A DNA stretch of 64,000 bases from Caenorhabditis elegans (taxonomy: Eukaryota > Nematoda > Chromadorea > Rhabditida > Rhabditidae). Shown here piece by piece: positions 1-10,100 of the stretch. Made by a program: the position numbers and the translations under genes. Where the stretch lies: contig NC_003282.8 of NCBI RefSeq assembly GCF_000002985.6, forward strand, positions 1,798,001 through 1,862,000, read 5' to 3'. Within the stretch, counting starts at the first letter, position 1, and every line of letters starts with the position of its first letter. Below the pieces are notes generated by a model. It made no database searches. It was not told where the DNA came from and was given only the letters and a program-made list of their open reading frames with translations.

Positions 1-700
1 TTTATTTTGTTAGTTCAACGTTTTTTCTAAATGCAATGTTAAAGAAAATATAGTGCCCGACACCTCGCGGGTAAAGTTTGAAATTGCTGTCCAGTGAGGC
101 GTCGGCCGCTATAACTCTGTTGTCAACTAACAAAAGGTTTATCACGCAATTGCCTAAAACTTGTTAACAGGCAATTTTTCTGACTGTAATAGTAAGAAAA
201 ATGTAGCGGCCTACACCTCACGGGTAAAGCCTTAAATTCCAGTCCAGTGAGGTGTCGACCACTATAACCCTGTAAATGTGTAAAGTAGGGTAAAACTAAC
301 AACGAATTTTTTCTACTGAAATTTGAAGACAGATACACCGACACCTAACGGGTAAAGCGAGAAAATACTGTCCAGTGACGTGTCGGCCGCTATAACTCTG
401 TAAATGTGCAGAATAGGAAAAAGTTATCAACATACGAAATGCTAATCTTAAAGTTACCTACATTTTGCTAATTGATAATTTTTTTCTAATTGCAGTGTTA
501 GGGAAAATATAGCGGCCGACACCTTACGGCTGAAGTTCCGAATTTATGTCCAGCGAGGTGTCCGGCGCAACAACTCTGTGAATGTGCAAAATAGGAAAAA
601 GTTGCCAATTAACAGAATATTTATCATCTATAATTTGCAATGCAATGTTAAGATAACCATAGCGCCCGACAGCTTACGGGTAGAAAAAACCAAAAAAAAA
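1..700. repeat. Cluster of hairpin repeat units (AGCGGCCGACACCT family)
   Basis: Four to five units of about 150 bp lie in tandem. Each contains the left stem AGCGGCC(G/T)ACACCTCACGGG, a loop of about 20 nt, and the right stem CCAGTGAGGTGTCGGCCGCT, followed by a conserved tail like TATAACTCTGTAAATGTGCA. The two stems are reverse complements, so every unit can fold. Diverged units of the same family recur at 2.78, 34.45-34.67, 38.2 and 38.6-41.7 kb. No gene is visible here. Confidence 0.8.
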
Positions 701-2239
701 ATGGTTAAAAATCACCCAATTTAAGAATATTTTTTCCAGAAAACACAAGAAAAAGGTCATAAGAAAATTACTTATTGTCTACCATTTTACGATAAATTCC
801 AATTATTGCCCCTGACATGTCTTATTTTAATCTTTCTCGCGCGCGCGCGCATAAATCCAACGTTCTCTGAAATTATGTGATTCAAAGGGGTAAAGAAAAA
901 AACAAGAAAACACCACCGACATGTTCAGCAAGAAAAAAAGCAAAAAAAAATATAAAGAAAAAGCATCGTCGTTCACATTGACATTGACACTAGTGCCTGC
1001 TCGGCTGTTCAAGAAAATAAAAATGTTCGTTTTTAAAAACAACGTTAGGGGGAGGCGGCGGCGGCAGGCAAGGGGTTCCTTGTTGCAAACGAGCCGTAAT
1101 AGAAACGTGAGATGCAAGTTACAGCGGTATAAACAAAACATTGAAGCCATCCATCTTTACAACTTTGAAAATTTTCAGAAAAATTCAGAAAAATTGAAAT
1201 CGCTGTAAGACCCCATTTTTGAAAATCGTTGCTCAAATTCAATTTTTTATACTGAGTTTGAATTCAGCTAGTTTAGAGCTTTCATTTAAGTATGGTCATG
1301 ACATACTATTTGGGGTCCCAACACGAAACTTATGGATTACTGTAGCTATGTTTTCATGGCGGGACCCATAAAAAAGGTCGTGCTTAAACTTATCATTGAG
1401 CTCTCGGTGAGCTGAGTTTGAATTTGGTAATACCAAATCGGTATATAGATATTAGAAATACTAGGAATTGAAAAGTATATAAATAAAATCACTGGCTACA
1501 GTAATCCGGAGATTTTCGTGGCGAGACCCACTTAAAATTTAGAAATTCAAATGCAATATGTTAAGTGCTTTAATTTAAGTGTAACCATGACATGCATCCT
1601 ATTTGTAAAAAAAAAGTTGGGTCTCGCCACGAAAATCTGGCTACGGTAATTGATTTTCGGAGATTTTCGTGGCGAGGCCCATCAATTTTTGAAATCGAGC
1701 GAAAATGGTCATGTGCATACTTAAATGAAAGCTCTCGATGAACTGAGCTCAAATTTTATAACAAAAACTCTCGAAAACAGCAAAAATAAATAGTTGTTTC
1801 TTTCATTGAAAAATCAAAAGTGAAAAAAAAACAGAACGTCACTTCCACACAATTGTTATTATTTAGAAAGAGAACGAAAATCTCGAAAATGTCCAAAAAA
1901 CTGAAAACTTTCAGCCGAAATGTCCAATATTTAGGGTTTTGAAGGGTGGAGCTCACTTGAAGAGTTCCAGAGAAAAACTTGAAAATAAGAAAAAGGTTTT
2001 CTAGGGAATGTTGACACAAAACCAGAGAACACTAGGGAACAAAAAAAGCAATAAAAATAAAATACAAAGAACCACGAACATTTAATGAAGGAACGGCTTG
2101 GTAATTTTATTTTTGAATTTTAAAAGCACAACTTAAAAACAAAGAGAATTGTACAATTACCCCAAAAATTGATGAAACATTTTTCTAGGTTATTTAAAAA
2201 TTTTGTAACATCCAAAGTATTTTTACAGCTAACATTCTA
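701..2239. other. Gene-free AT-rich stretch with short dispersed repeats
   Basis: I see no convincing exon. The stretch holds a short (CG)n run near 838-851 and several copies, in both orientations, of a dispersed repeat with the core GTGGCGAGACCCA / TGGGTCTCGCCACGAAAAT (near 1500-1535 and 1615-1685). The same core recurs near 15.70, 33.82, and 37.33-37.63 kb. Short reading frames here are low-complexity or repeat-derived. Confidence 0.6.
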
Positions 2240-2665
2240 GGTGTTACACCTTTTCCAAAACTTTCTAAATTCCCGCTAAAATTTTTCACAAAAAATTTGA
2301 ATTTCTTGCCAAAGTTTTTCTCAGAAAATTTGAACTTCCGGTCAAATTTTATTCTTCAAAATGTTGAATTCCCACCAAATTTTTTCCCGAAATTTTTCAA
2401 AAAAAGTTTTAATTCCCGCCAATTTTTTTAAATCAGAAAGTTTGAATTTCCAGCTAAATTTTATTTTCCGAAAATTTGAATTTCCCGCCAAAATTATTCT
2501 CAAAAAATTTGAATTTCCCGCCAAAAATTTTTCTTTTAAAAATTGAATTTCCAGCCAAATTAAATTTATAGAGAAAATTTTTTCTCAAAAAGTTTGAATT
2601 TTCCGCCAAATTTACTCTCCGAAAATTTGAATATCCCGCCAAAATGGTTCACAGAAAATTAAAAT
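2240..2665. repeat. Degenerate minisatellite, unit about 33-36 bp
   Basis: About a dozen imperfect tandem copies share the core TTTGAATTTCCCGCCAAA followed by a T-rich and CAGAAAA-type spacer. The repeat keeps reading frames open on both strands, giving short predicted peptides rich in KF and NF that are repeat artefacts and not genes. Confidence 0.8.
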
Positions 2666-2774
2666 TTTTATTTACCGCCAATTTTTGTTCTGATAATGAG
2701 AAAAACTAAATTTTTAATACAATATTGTTTGCTTTTTGATAATTGCCAATTTGTTACCAACTACAACATAAAAG

Positions 2775-2842
2775 AGGTTATAGCGGCGGACACCATACGG
2801 ACTGCTTTGTAAAAACCAACCCTTGAGGTGTCGGCTGCCATG
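2775..2842. repeat. Single hairpin unit of the GCCGACACC family
   Basis: The stretch begins AGCGGCGGACACCATACGG and ends CCTTGAGGTGTCGGCTGCC. The ends are near reverse complements around a short loop, as in the units at positions 1-700. Confidence 0.65.
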
Positions 2843-2859
2843 AGTTTTTTTTAAGATTG

Positions 2860-3025
2860 CACTGCGGATCTGGGATTCAGGTACACTTCCTGGTGGTGAT
2901 CCCTCTGGGCTGTAATTTAAGCCACGTCCTAGCCGGGGACTGTGGCCGATAATCCACTCGTGGATTGCTCCACTTCCCAATAGAGGTTGGGTGAACCTGC
3001 GCTTTCAGGAACAGCTATTAAAATA
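2860..3025. other. Unassigned island of higher GC content
   Basis: About 165 bp of clearly higher GC content sits in AT-rich repeat DNA. On the minus strand an open frame reads SGAIHEWIIGHSPRLGRG and continues into a proline- and serine-rich stretch, but there is no clear splice context and I recognise no family. I compared it by eye with tRNA, 5S rRNA, SL1 and U snRNA signatures and found no match. It could be a relic of a mobile element, a pseudo-exon or an unannotated non-coding RNA. Confidence 0.3.
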
Positions 3026-3814
3026 TACTGACAAGCCCTAGGTTCAATGTTTTTTTTGCCAAATTTTCCCGATTTTATTTTGTTACATTCTATGAAACCA
3101 ATAAACGGTGAGATAAGTGAATAAATTGGATAAACTGGCAGCGGCACACATCAAATTCAAAGGAAAAATGATTTGTTTTAAAGTGTAAAGAATGTGGGAT
3201 ATTGAGATCAAAAAGAAACAGATGTCGATAAGGGTTTTTTTGTTGTTATGGGAGAGAGGGTTTTGATAGGTTGAAGTTGAAAGTTGTTAGAGCCCTGATG
3301 ATTGAGCCTATCAGGTTACATGACGTACAGGAGATCAAAAAGCACACGGAATTTGTTGAAAAGTTGTTGAAAGCCTCTTTTATAGTGTTTAAATTTCCAA
3401 ATATAATTTTTTTTTCAATTCAAAACTTTTTTGATTTTTTTACTCAAAAAGTCTACAATTTCGACTGAAAACTTTTAAAAATCTAAAAATACATGGAGTA
3501 CTTTATTACGATATCCGATGATCATTTCAGACTACATTTAATGTATTTGGACCTGGCATCAGAATCAATTTGTATGAATAAGAGACCAGAATAATGCGCC
3601 AAAAACGTGAGGAAAAAAATTTCACTGAAATTTTTTTTGAGACCAAAAATTTCAATCAGAAAAAGCTCCAAAATTCACTATAAACCAAGTTTTAGAAGTA
3701 GTAGGGGAAGCTTCAACTTATAGGATTTTTAAATGGAAATTGAAAAGTTTCAGAAAATTCATTGAAAAATTGTTATAAAATTTTTCAGGACATGTTTTTA
3801 AAAAAAACAAGGGG

Positions 3815-3930
3815 CATAGGCTTAGGCTTAAGTTAGGCTGAGGCTAAGGCTTAGCCGTAGGACTAGGCTTAGGCTTAGGCTTAGTATTAGGCGTAGGATT
3901 AGGTTTGAGCTTAGACTTAGGCTTAGGAAA
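3815..3930 (+). repeat. Interstitial telomere-like array (TTAGGC)n, degenerate
   Basis: Around fifteen copies of GGCTTA/TTAGGC and one-base variants occur in a row. TTAGGC is the nematode telomere repeat. The array is far from a chromosome end and is degenerate, so it is an old interstitial block. Further blocks lie at 10.83, 14.79-14.93 and 28.37-28.68 kb, mostly in the CCTAAG orientation. Confidence 0.85.
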
Positions 3931-4105
3931 TACTTTTAATGAAATAATTTTGAAAAAAAACTCGAATTAAAATCAGGGTAATTGACTGGAATTTATGTAG
4001 ATTCTTTTGAAAAGTATCAATTTTTGGGTATTTGAAAAAATGGCAAACGGACATACAACAATAAATCTCGGACAAATAAAAAAAAAGTCAAAGTAAAAAA
4101 AGCAA

Positions 4106-5983
4106 CTAACCGTCATAACAATATCCATCCAGCAAATTGAAGCACATAGTTGAGTCCTCAACCTCCCGAAACTTGATATAAACCAAAGCGACACGTGTAT
4201 CTACAGTAACCTTCACCCATGGCCAAGTCCCTCCATGTGTCTTATCAGCAGCCAATCTCTCTTTCAGATGTTTGTTAATCCTTGCTATATTATCAGTCAT
4301 TGACATTTCCGGAATCATTCCAACCATCCCACTGATCTTCACGCATTTTGTGGGTGCCAGGTAGCACTCAACGGGTTCTGCGGTAGTGTCGCCTGGAAGA
4401 AGGGGTAATTTTTGGTGGTTTTTAATTTTGAAATAAAGTTGACAACTGAGAAAATGTGGGAAATATTGATTTCTATATTTTTGTAATTTAAAACTTTTTG
4501 GCACAACTGACAGAAGCGGAGATATAATTTGTCAATGAAAATTGTAGTAAGAAGAATACCTACGTGCCTGCAACATGTAAACCTGCCTACAAGCCTACCT
4601 AAGTGCCTACAGGCGTAGCTAGATACGTACAGGCTTACCTACGTGCCTGCAACATTTCTACCGTTTAGCCACCTACCTACAAGCCTACCTAGGTACCTAC
4701 AGGTTTACCTACGTGCCTACAAGCCTACATACGCGCCTACAGGCTTACCTACTTGTTCAAAACTTGCCACATGCCTGTATTTTGCAGTGTCAATTTTTAG
4801 GCTCCGTAACAAACAACAACAATGAAAATACGATTTTTTTTTCTTCTTAAAATTCGGTACTTTAATCGTGCTCCACTGACTTTTGTTGTCAGAATCGGAA
4901 TTTTCAACTGATTTTTGATGAAAAAACTTACGATCTCCCCATCCCACAACAGCTTTAGGATTTCTTCGAATGTCACAAATATTAACGGGAATATCATTTT
5001 CATCGTCCACGTACGTCCACATCAGCTCACTGACTCGAGAGCGTTTTCGGTGGTGACAATAGAAAATTGCTGGAAATTCAAATTTTTGAGACTTCTGCAT
5101 TTGCGCCAAAAATCTTGGGCACTACACAATGGGGGTCGATGCACCATACTTCACTCGAAAATATTTTTGACTTACCTGAAGTAACAACTAGTGAAATAAG
5201 CATTGGACACCAAAATTCCTTTGGGACCCATATCAAAAAGTCAATAGTGTATGTGATAGTTTTAACTGTTGCTGGAAAAAAATGTTTTAAAAATAAAACA
5301 CGTATGCTAGTACTTACCCCAAAACATAAAATTGCAATTTTGAAAAATCCTAGTGTGAATAAAAATGATATGAATACATTGATAAATAAACCATAGCCAC
5401 CAGATATTGCACAACGCGTGACCCATATCGTAATCTCTGAAATTTGACCATTTTGTGGCGGAGCTTGATAAGAATTTGGCGCAAAATTCAAATATTTTGG
5501 AATTGTACACTAATTTTGACTCGGAATTTAAGATTTGAAATGAACTTTGGTTTTAATATTTTTGGCGCGAAATTTGAAAATTTTTGAAAATTTTAATCTA
5601 ATTATGGCGCGAAATCCAATTTTAAAAAATTCGGAATTTTTTTTTTATTTTCAAAGAATTCGGCTTAAAACTAATTTTGACGCAAAATTCAAAATTTTCA
5701 AAAAAATTTCGATAATTTTGGATCTTCAATTATTTTTTAATTGAGCATAAATTTTTAAGATCAAATATTTTTGGCGCGAATTTCAAAAAAAAAACTCACA
5801 ATGTATACCACCTGACAAAACGTCGAATATTCATGAACATATCCCTAATACCATCTAGAACTATGAATTGAAATGTCTGAAATTTTAATTTTTTTTAAAC
5901 TTTTTCAAATAAATAAATAAATAAATTATACCAATAAAAAATGTGTTCCATATTCGGTACACTCGTTTATGTTTCGAAGCATT
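4106..5983 (-). CDS. Unrecognised multi-exon membrane protein with C-terminal RRM-like segment (5' end not found)
   Basis: Six exons join in phase on the minus strand: 5983-5932, 5860-5800, 5436-5318, 5271-5176, 5069-4932, 4392-4106 (TAG at 4108-4106), giving at least 250 aa. Splice sites are typical (CAG/ or TAG/ acceptors, GTAAGT, GTGAGT). Two hydrophobic segments are visible: one around ALCNIWWLWFIYQCIHIIFI and one around CPMLISLVVTSAIFYC, followed by a basic HHRKRSR stretch that suggests a cytosolic or nucleoplasmic tail. The last exon has the order of an RRM-like fold: CVKISGM as strand 1, ALVYIKF as strand 3, then an LLDGYCYDG element. That order resembles the C-terminal domain of MAN1/LEM2 inner nuclear membrane proteins, but no LEM or MSC domain is visible, so this is only a fold-level hint. 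The first exon begins in phase 0 without a plausible ATG, so the N-terminus is missing. GTTAGT overlapping the stop could be a donor leading to one more short exon near 3.99 kb. Confidence 0.7.
4556..4770. repeat. GCCTACCTACAAG-type degenerate short repeat
   Basis: The stretch is made of imperfect repeats of GTGCCTACAAGCCTACCTAC. It lies in the last intron of the minus-strand membrane-protein gene. The same CCTAC/GTAGG vocabulary fills much of 19.0-25.1 kb. Confidence 0.75.
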
Positions 5984-7172
5984 CTGAAATTTAAAAAAAA
6001 AATTCTAAACGTTGAAAAAAGCGTAGAAAACATTAAAGTTATAAGGCTTCAAAAAAAAATTGCGGAAATGTTTTTTTTTGGAAGTTACTAAAAATTCGGA
6101 AAACTTTGAAAATTAAAAAATAATTTTAAGTTGTTATTCAGATTACATTTTTAACATTTTCCAGCCCGTTTAGTCCAAAATAGGCACCCAATTAGTTTTG
6201 GAAGGGCAATCAAATATTATAACAAAAAAAATACATTTTTTTACCAAAATTTCAAAAAAAAATCTTAACTTTGAAACAGTATTAGCACGAGAAATTTTTA
6301 TTTTATTTTTCTCGTACGTTATTTTTAAAATTAATTTTTTCTTTGTAAAAACTAAAATTCAAAAAAATTCAAAAAAGTTTTGGAAAATTCCCAAAGTTAA
6401 ACCAGTCCTAATTGAAAAACGTAAACATAAAATTTAGGGATTATAACAATTTTTAAATTTGCAAATTAATTTTATGAACAAACTTAAAACGGTAGAAAAT
6501 TGAAAAATTATAGGCTATTGGACAATTTTTTTCAATTTTATCGATTTTCCAAATTAATGCATATTGATATTAATAACTGATATCTTAACTCTTATCTTTT
6601 TCGTTGATAATTTGAGTTTTAATTTTTCAAAACCAGGTTTAAATATTTAAACGAATTAAGCAAAAAAAAAGATTTCCAAATCTCTCAAATCAGAAAAAAT
6701 AGAAACAAAAACATAATAAATCCGCATAAATGACACATTAGTACCTCAATATAGGTGAAAGAGCACGTGAGAGAGTAAGGGAAGACGAGAGACGCAGGCG
6801 GTACAAGACTCCGACAGAACACCCCGCGCGATGTTTATCTAAAGTGCATATTCTCGAGGAAATTAGGAAGGTTAGGTAGGTGAAATTGGGGAAAAACAGT
6901 GAAATTTTATAATAGTTTGATTTTATAATTATATGCTGCAAACAATTGTTTGCTGCAGGAAAAACTGTTCCGAGCAGTTGGTGTTGTCAAGTATCAAGCC
7001 CGTGGCTAGAAGTGATCAGAACAACTTTTTAAAAATTAATTTAATAGCTTTATTATTCTTATCTACTACCAAAACAAAAATAAAATAAATTATCAGAACC
7101 GCAAATACGAGATCAGGCAATTTTCAGACATTTTTCAAATTTTCAGTATTTCATACAACAAAAAAAATAAAA
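5984..7172. other. Region between the membrane-protein gene and snn-1
   Basis: This holds the snn-1 3' UTR on its right side and presumably the missing 5' part of the minus-strand membrane-protein gene. Most of it is AT-rich without coding signal. A CTGCGTCTC motif on the minus strand (6789-6797), inside a GC-rich stretch at 6760-6860, is the most promoter-like segment. This motif recurs many times in the window, often near gene starts. Confidence 0.4.
7049..7054 (-). terminator. Poly(A) signal AATAAA for snn-1
   Basis: An AATAAA hexamer on the minus strand lies about 120 nt downstream of the snn-1 stop codon, which fits a usual worm 3' UTR length. Confidence 0.6.
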
Positions 7173-10100
7173 TTATTCTCCAAAAAATCCGGCAAAAGTG
7201 CGCTTCAACTGTCCCATCGTGTCATCCACATATGACACAGATTCCCGGGATCCTGTACGTGGAATTTGTGGTGGTGGATCGTAATGATCCTTGTGACGCG
7301 ACTCTACTTTGTCCGACATGTGGCCACGTGGCGGAGCAGCTGAAGAGCTTGAAGGGTGTGGTGGGAGACGGCGAGTTGGCACTGCGGGAGCTGGAAAAAA
7401 TCAGAATGATTATTTTTGTTGAGAATTTTTGAAATTTTTTGAAAGTAAGAAAAAAAAAATTACCGGGTCCATGATTTCCATGACCATTAGTTACTGCTGA
7501 GGTAGTTGGCGAAGTTGCAGGAGGCTCAGCGGCTATTGGTGATGTGATCCTTGGAGCCACTAGAGCTCTGAGCAGTAGACTTGCTGCCCGGCGATCATCT
7601 TCGGCGGATTCCCCGAAGTATGCTGAAAGTTTTGTTTTAAATTTGTAGTCATTCAATGTAAAATTGAATTCTGTATACTTTTACAGTGGGAAGATTTTTG
7701 ATAGCTCAACTCTCCGCGGAGTTGCGCGCGTTCAAAGTTCGGCGAGCGAGGGAGTGTGGGGTGAGGGGAGACGCAGAATGCTCTGCGTCTCCCCGCACCC
7801 CACACTCTCTTGCCACCATAACTTTGAAGCTGTATATTTCCTCGGGGCGCAAAGCTAACAAAATGTGTCCAACTATGATAATGTGCAGAATTTGGTGTTC
7901 TACAATTTTTGATTAAACACATTTTTAAAGCTTTGCTTTCCAGGAAGTTGTTGCTGTTCAAATTTGAAGAAGCATGGGTCAAGGGAGACGTAGAGGGGGT
8001 CTATCTAAAAGTTGTGTATCTCCACAGGGCGCAAAGTTATTAAAAAGTTGTCAACTAACCAAATTTGCAGAATTTTGTGTACTACAATTTGTTTCTTGAC
8101 AACTTTTTGATAGCTCCACCTATCACGGAGTTTCGCGCGTTCAAAGATCATGCCGCAAAAGAGTATGGGGGAGGGGAGACGCAGAGTGCACTTTGTGTTT
8201 CTCCCCATCACACACTCTCTCGTCACCCACCTATAACATCATTAACGTCATGCACAAACTCCCGTCCCTCCTTCGAAACGAGAATGTCAATGGAGCATAT
8301 ATGCATTGGTCCCACGTGATCCGTGATGGCTTTCAGGTACTTTTTGTGCCTCTCACACGTGGAAATTTGCTCCAAAACGCTGGAGCCAACGTTGCTCTTC
8401 CAGTGTTTGCAGATTCCACGGCGAATGAAGGTTTTGTACTCGTGGCCTATTTTTTGGATGTGAAGGTCGTACTTGGCGTCGACGAACGGTTGCACTTCCA
8501 CCTGGAAAATAATGTCATACATTTAAAAAAAAATCCCTGAAATTTAAATTTGTTAAAATATTTTCTTTCTATGTTTAGAGACCTAGTAAAGTTTTGAAAT
8601 GTAATTTTGAACCTTCAAAATATTCAAAAATCTTTCAAATTTGCCGCCCACCTCGGTATCGCCTTTGCTCATAATTTGGAGCATTCCCTCGACGTCGCAC
8701 AGCTCCTCGTGATTGTTCACTTTGATTTTTCCGATTCCCTGGAATCCCTCGTTCACTGAGACAACCATCGGGTAAGTCGACGATTGGCTTTGGTGCTGGA
8801 AAAAATTTGTCTTGATTTTTGAAGGTAAAGTTCAAATTTCTAATATATTTTGATGAGTACTCAATTTTTGGAAAAAGTTCGAAAATTTTATAATTTTTTG
8901 AAAAGCCTAAAGCTTAAAATTGTGCATGATTTTCAGTCGATTTTTTTAAATTTTTATTTGAATTTTATTTGTCTGTTTTCAATTTTTCATAATTTTTCGA
9001 CTTTTACCAAAACCAAAAAGAAATTGTAGAAATCTTTCGAACAACAAATTTTTTTAAGTAATTTCGCTTATTTTCTCATTTTTTTAAACTTGAAATATCA
9101 AAACATTCATCGATTTTTCTTCAACTTTTCTAAAAAAGAAGCTTTATGGGATGATGCAAGTGAATTTTTCTACATTTCTCGACAATTTTTTGCAATGCAA
9201 GTAAGCAGCGAAATGACGCGAAATTCGCAATTTTTTTACATTTTTTTACAATTTTTTTACATTTCTCTACATTTCTCGACATGGGAAAAAACACTCATTT
9301 TTTGTCAAAACCACGTTAGTTCACGACTTTACCTTTCCAGACGTTCACGTTTGTTAAAAGTAGTGTAAAATGGGAAAAATAAAATAATTTGACAATTTTA
9401 AAAGATATATGCGTGTTGCAAAACAGACAAATATGAAAAATCAAACTTGATCATTTTTAAATTTTAGAATTCAAAACCACGTTGTGTGGCCACGCATATA
9501 TCTTTTAAAATTGTCAAATTATTTTATTTTTCCCATTTTACACTACTTTTAACAAACGTGAACGTCTGAAAAGGTAAAGTCGTGAACTAAAGACGTGGTT
9601 TTGACAAAAAATGAGTGTTTTTTCCCATGTCGAGAAATGTAGAGAAATGTAAAAAAATTGTTAAAAAATGTTAAAAAATTGCGAATTTCGCGTCATTTTG
9701 CTGCTTACTTGCATTGCAAAAAAATTGTCGATTTTTTAGAAAAAACTAAAAAAATAAAAAATATATATATAACTGAAAACTGAACAATCAAAAATAATAT
9801 AATTTCTACTTTTTTTTGTACTCAATAAATAACTACAACATCGGATAGGTTTTCAATTTTTTCAATTTTTCTGAGACAAAAAACCAGGAAAAAAGTTTTT
9901 TGGTTTGATCCTTTTAAAAATTAACAAAAAAATCGAAAAAAAAGCCAAAATATTTTTTTTAACCTAAAAATCGAAAAGGTTTGATTTTCTGTGATTAAAT
10001 TTGATTTTAAAAACGTCTTTTTAATTTTAAAATTAAACAAATATTTTCGAAAAATAAAAAAATCGAGCCAAAAACTCACAAATTTATGAAAATGCGGATA

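Noticed and set aside
3271..3468. Plus-strand frame KVVRALMIEPIRLHDVQEIK
   Set aside because: Looks slightly coding at first but has no splice partner and soon becomes AT-rich low complexity.
5307..5491. Alternative reading frame of the 5436-5318 exon with a smoother hydrophobic stretch (GLFINVFISFLFTLGFFKIA)
   Set aside because: It looks like a membrane helix, but neither neighbouring exon joins it in phase without a stop; only the frame reported joins on both sides.
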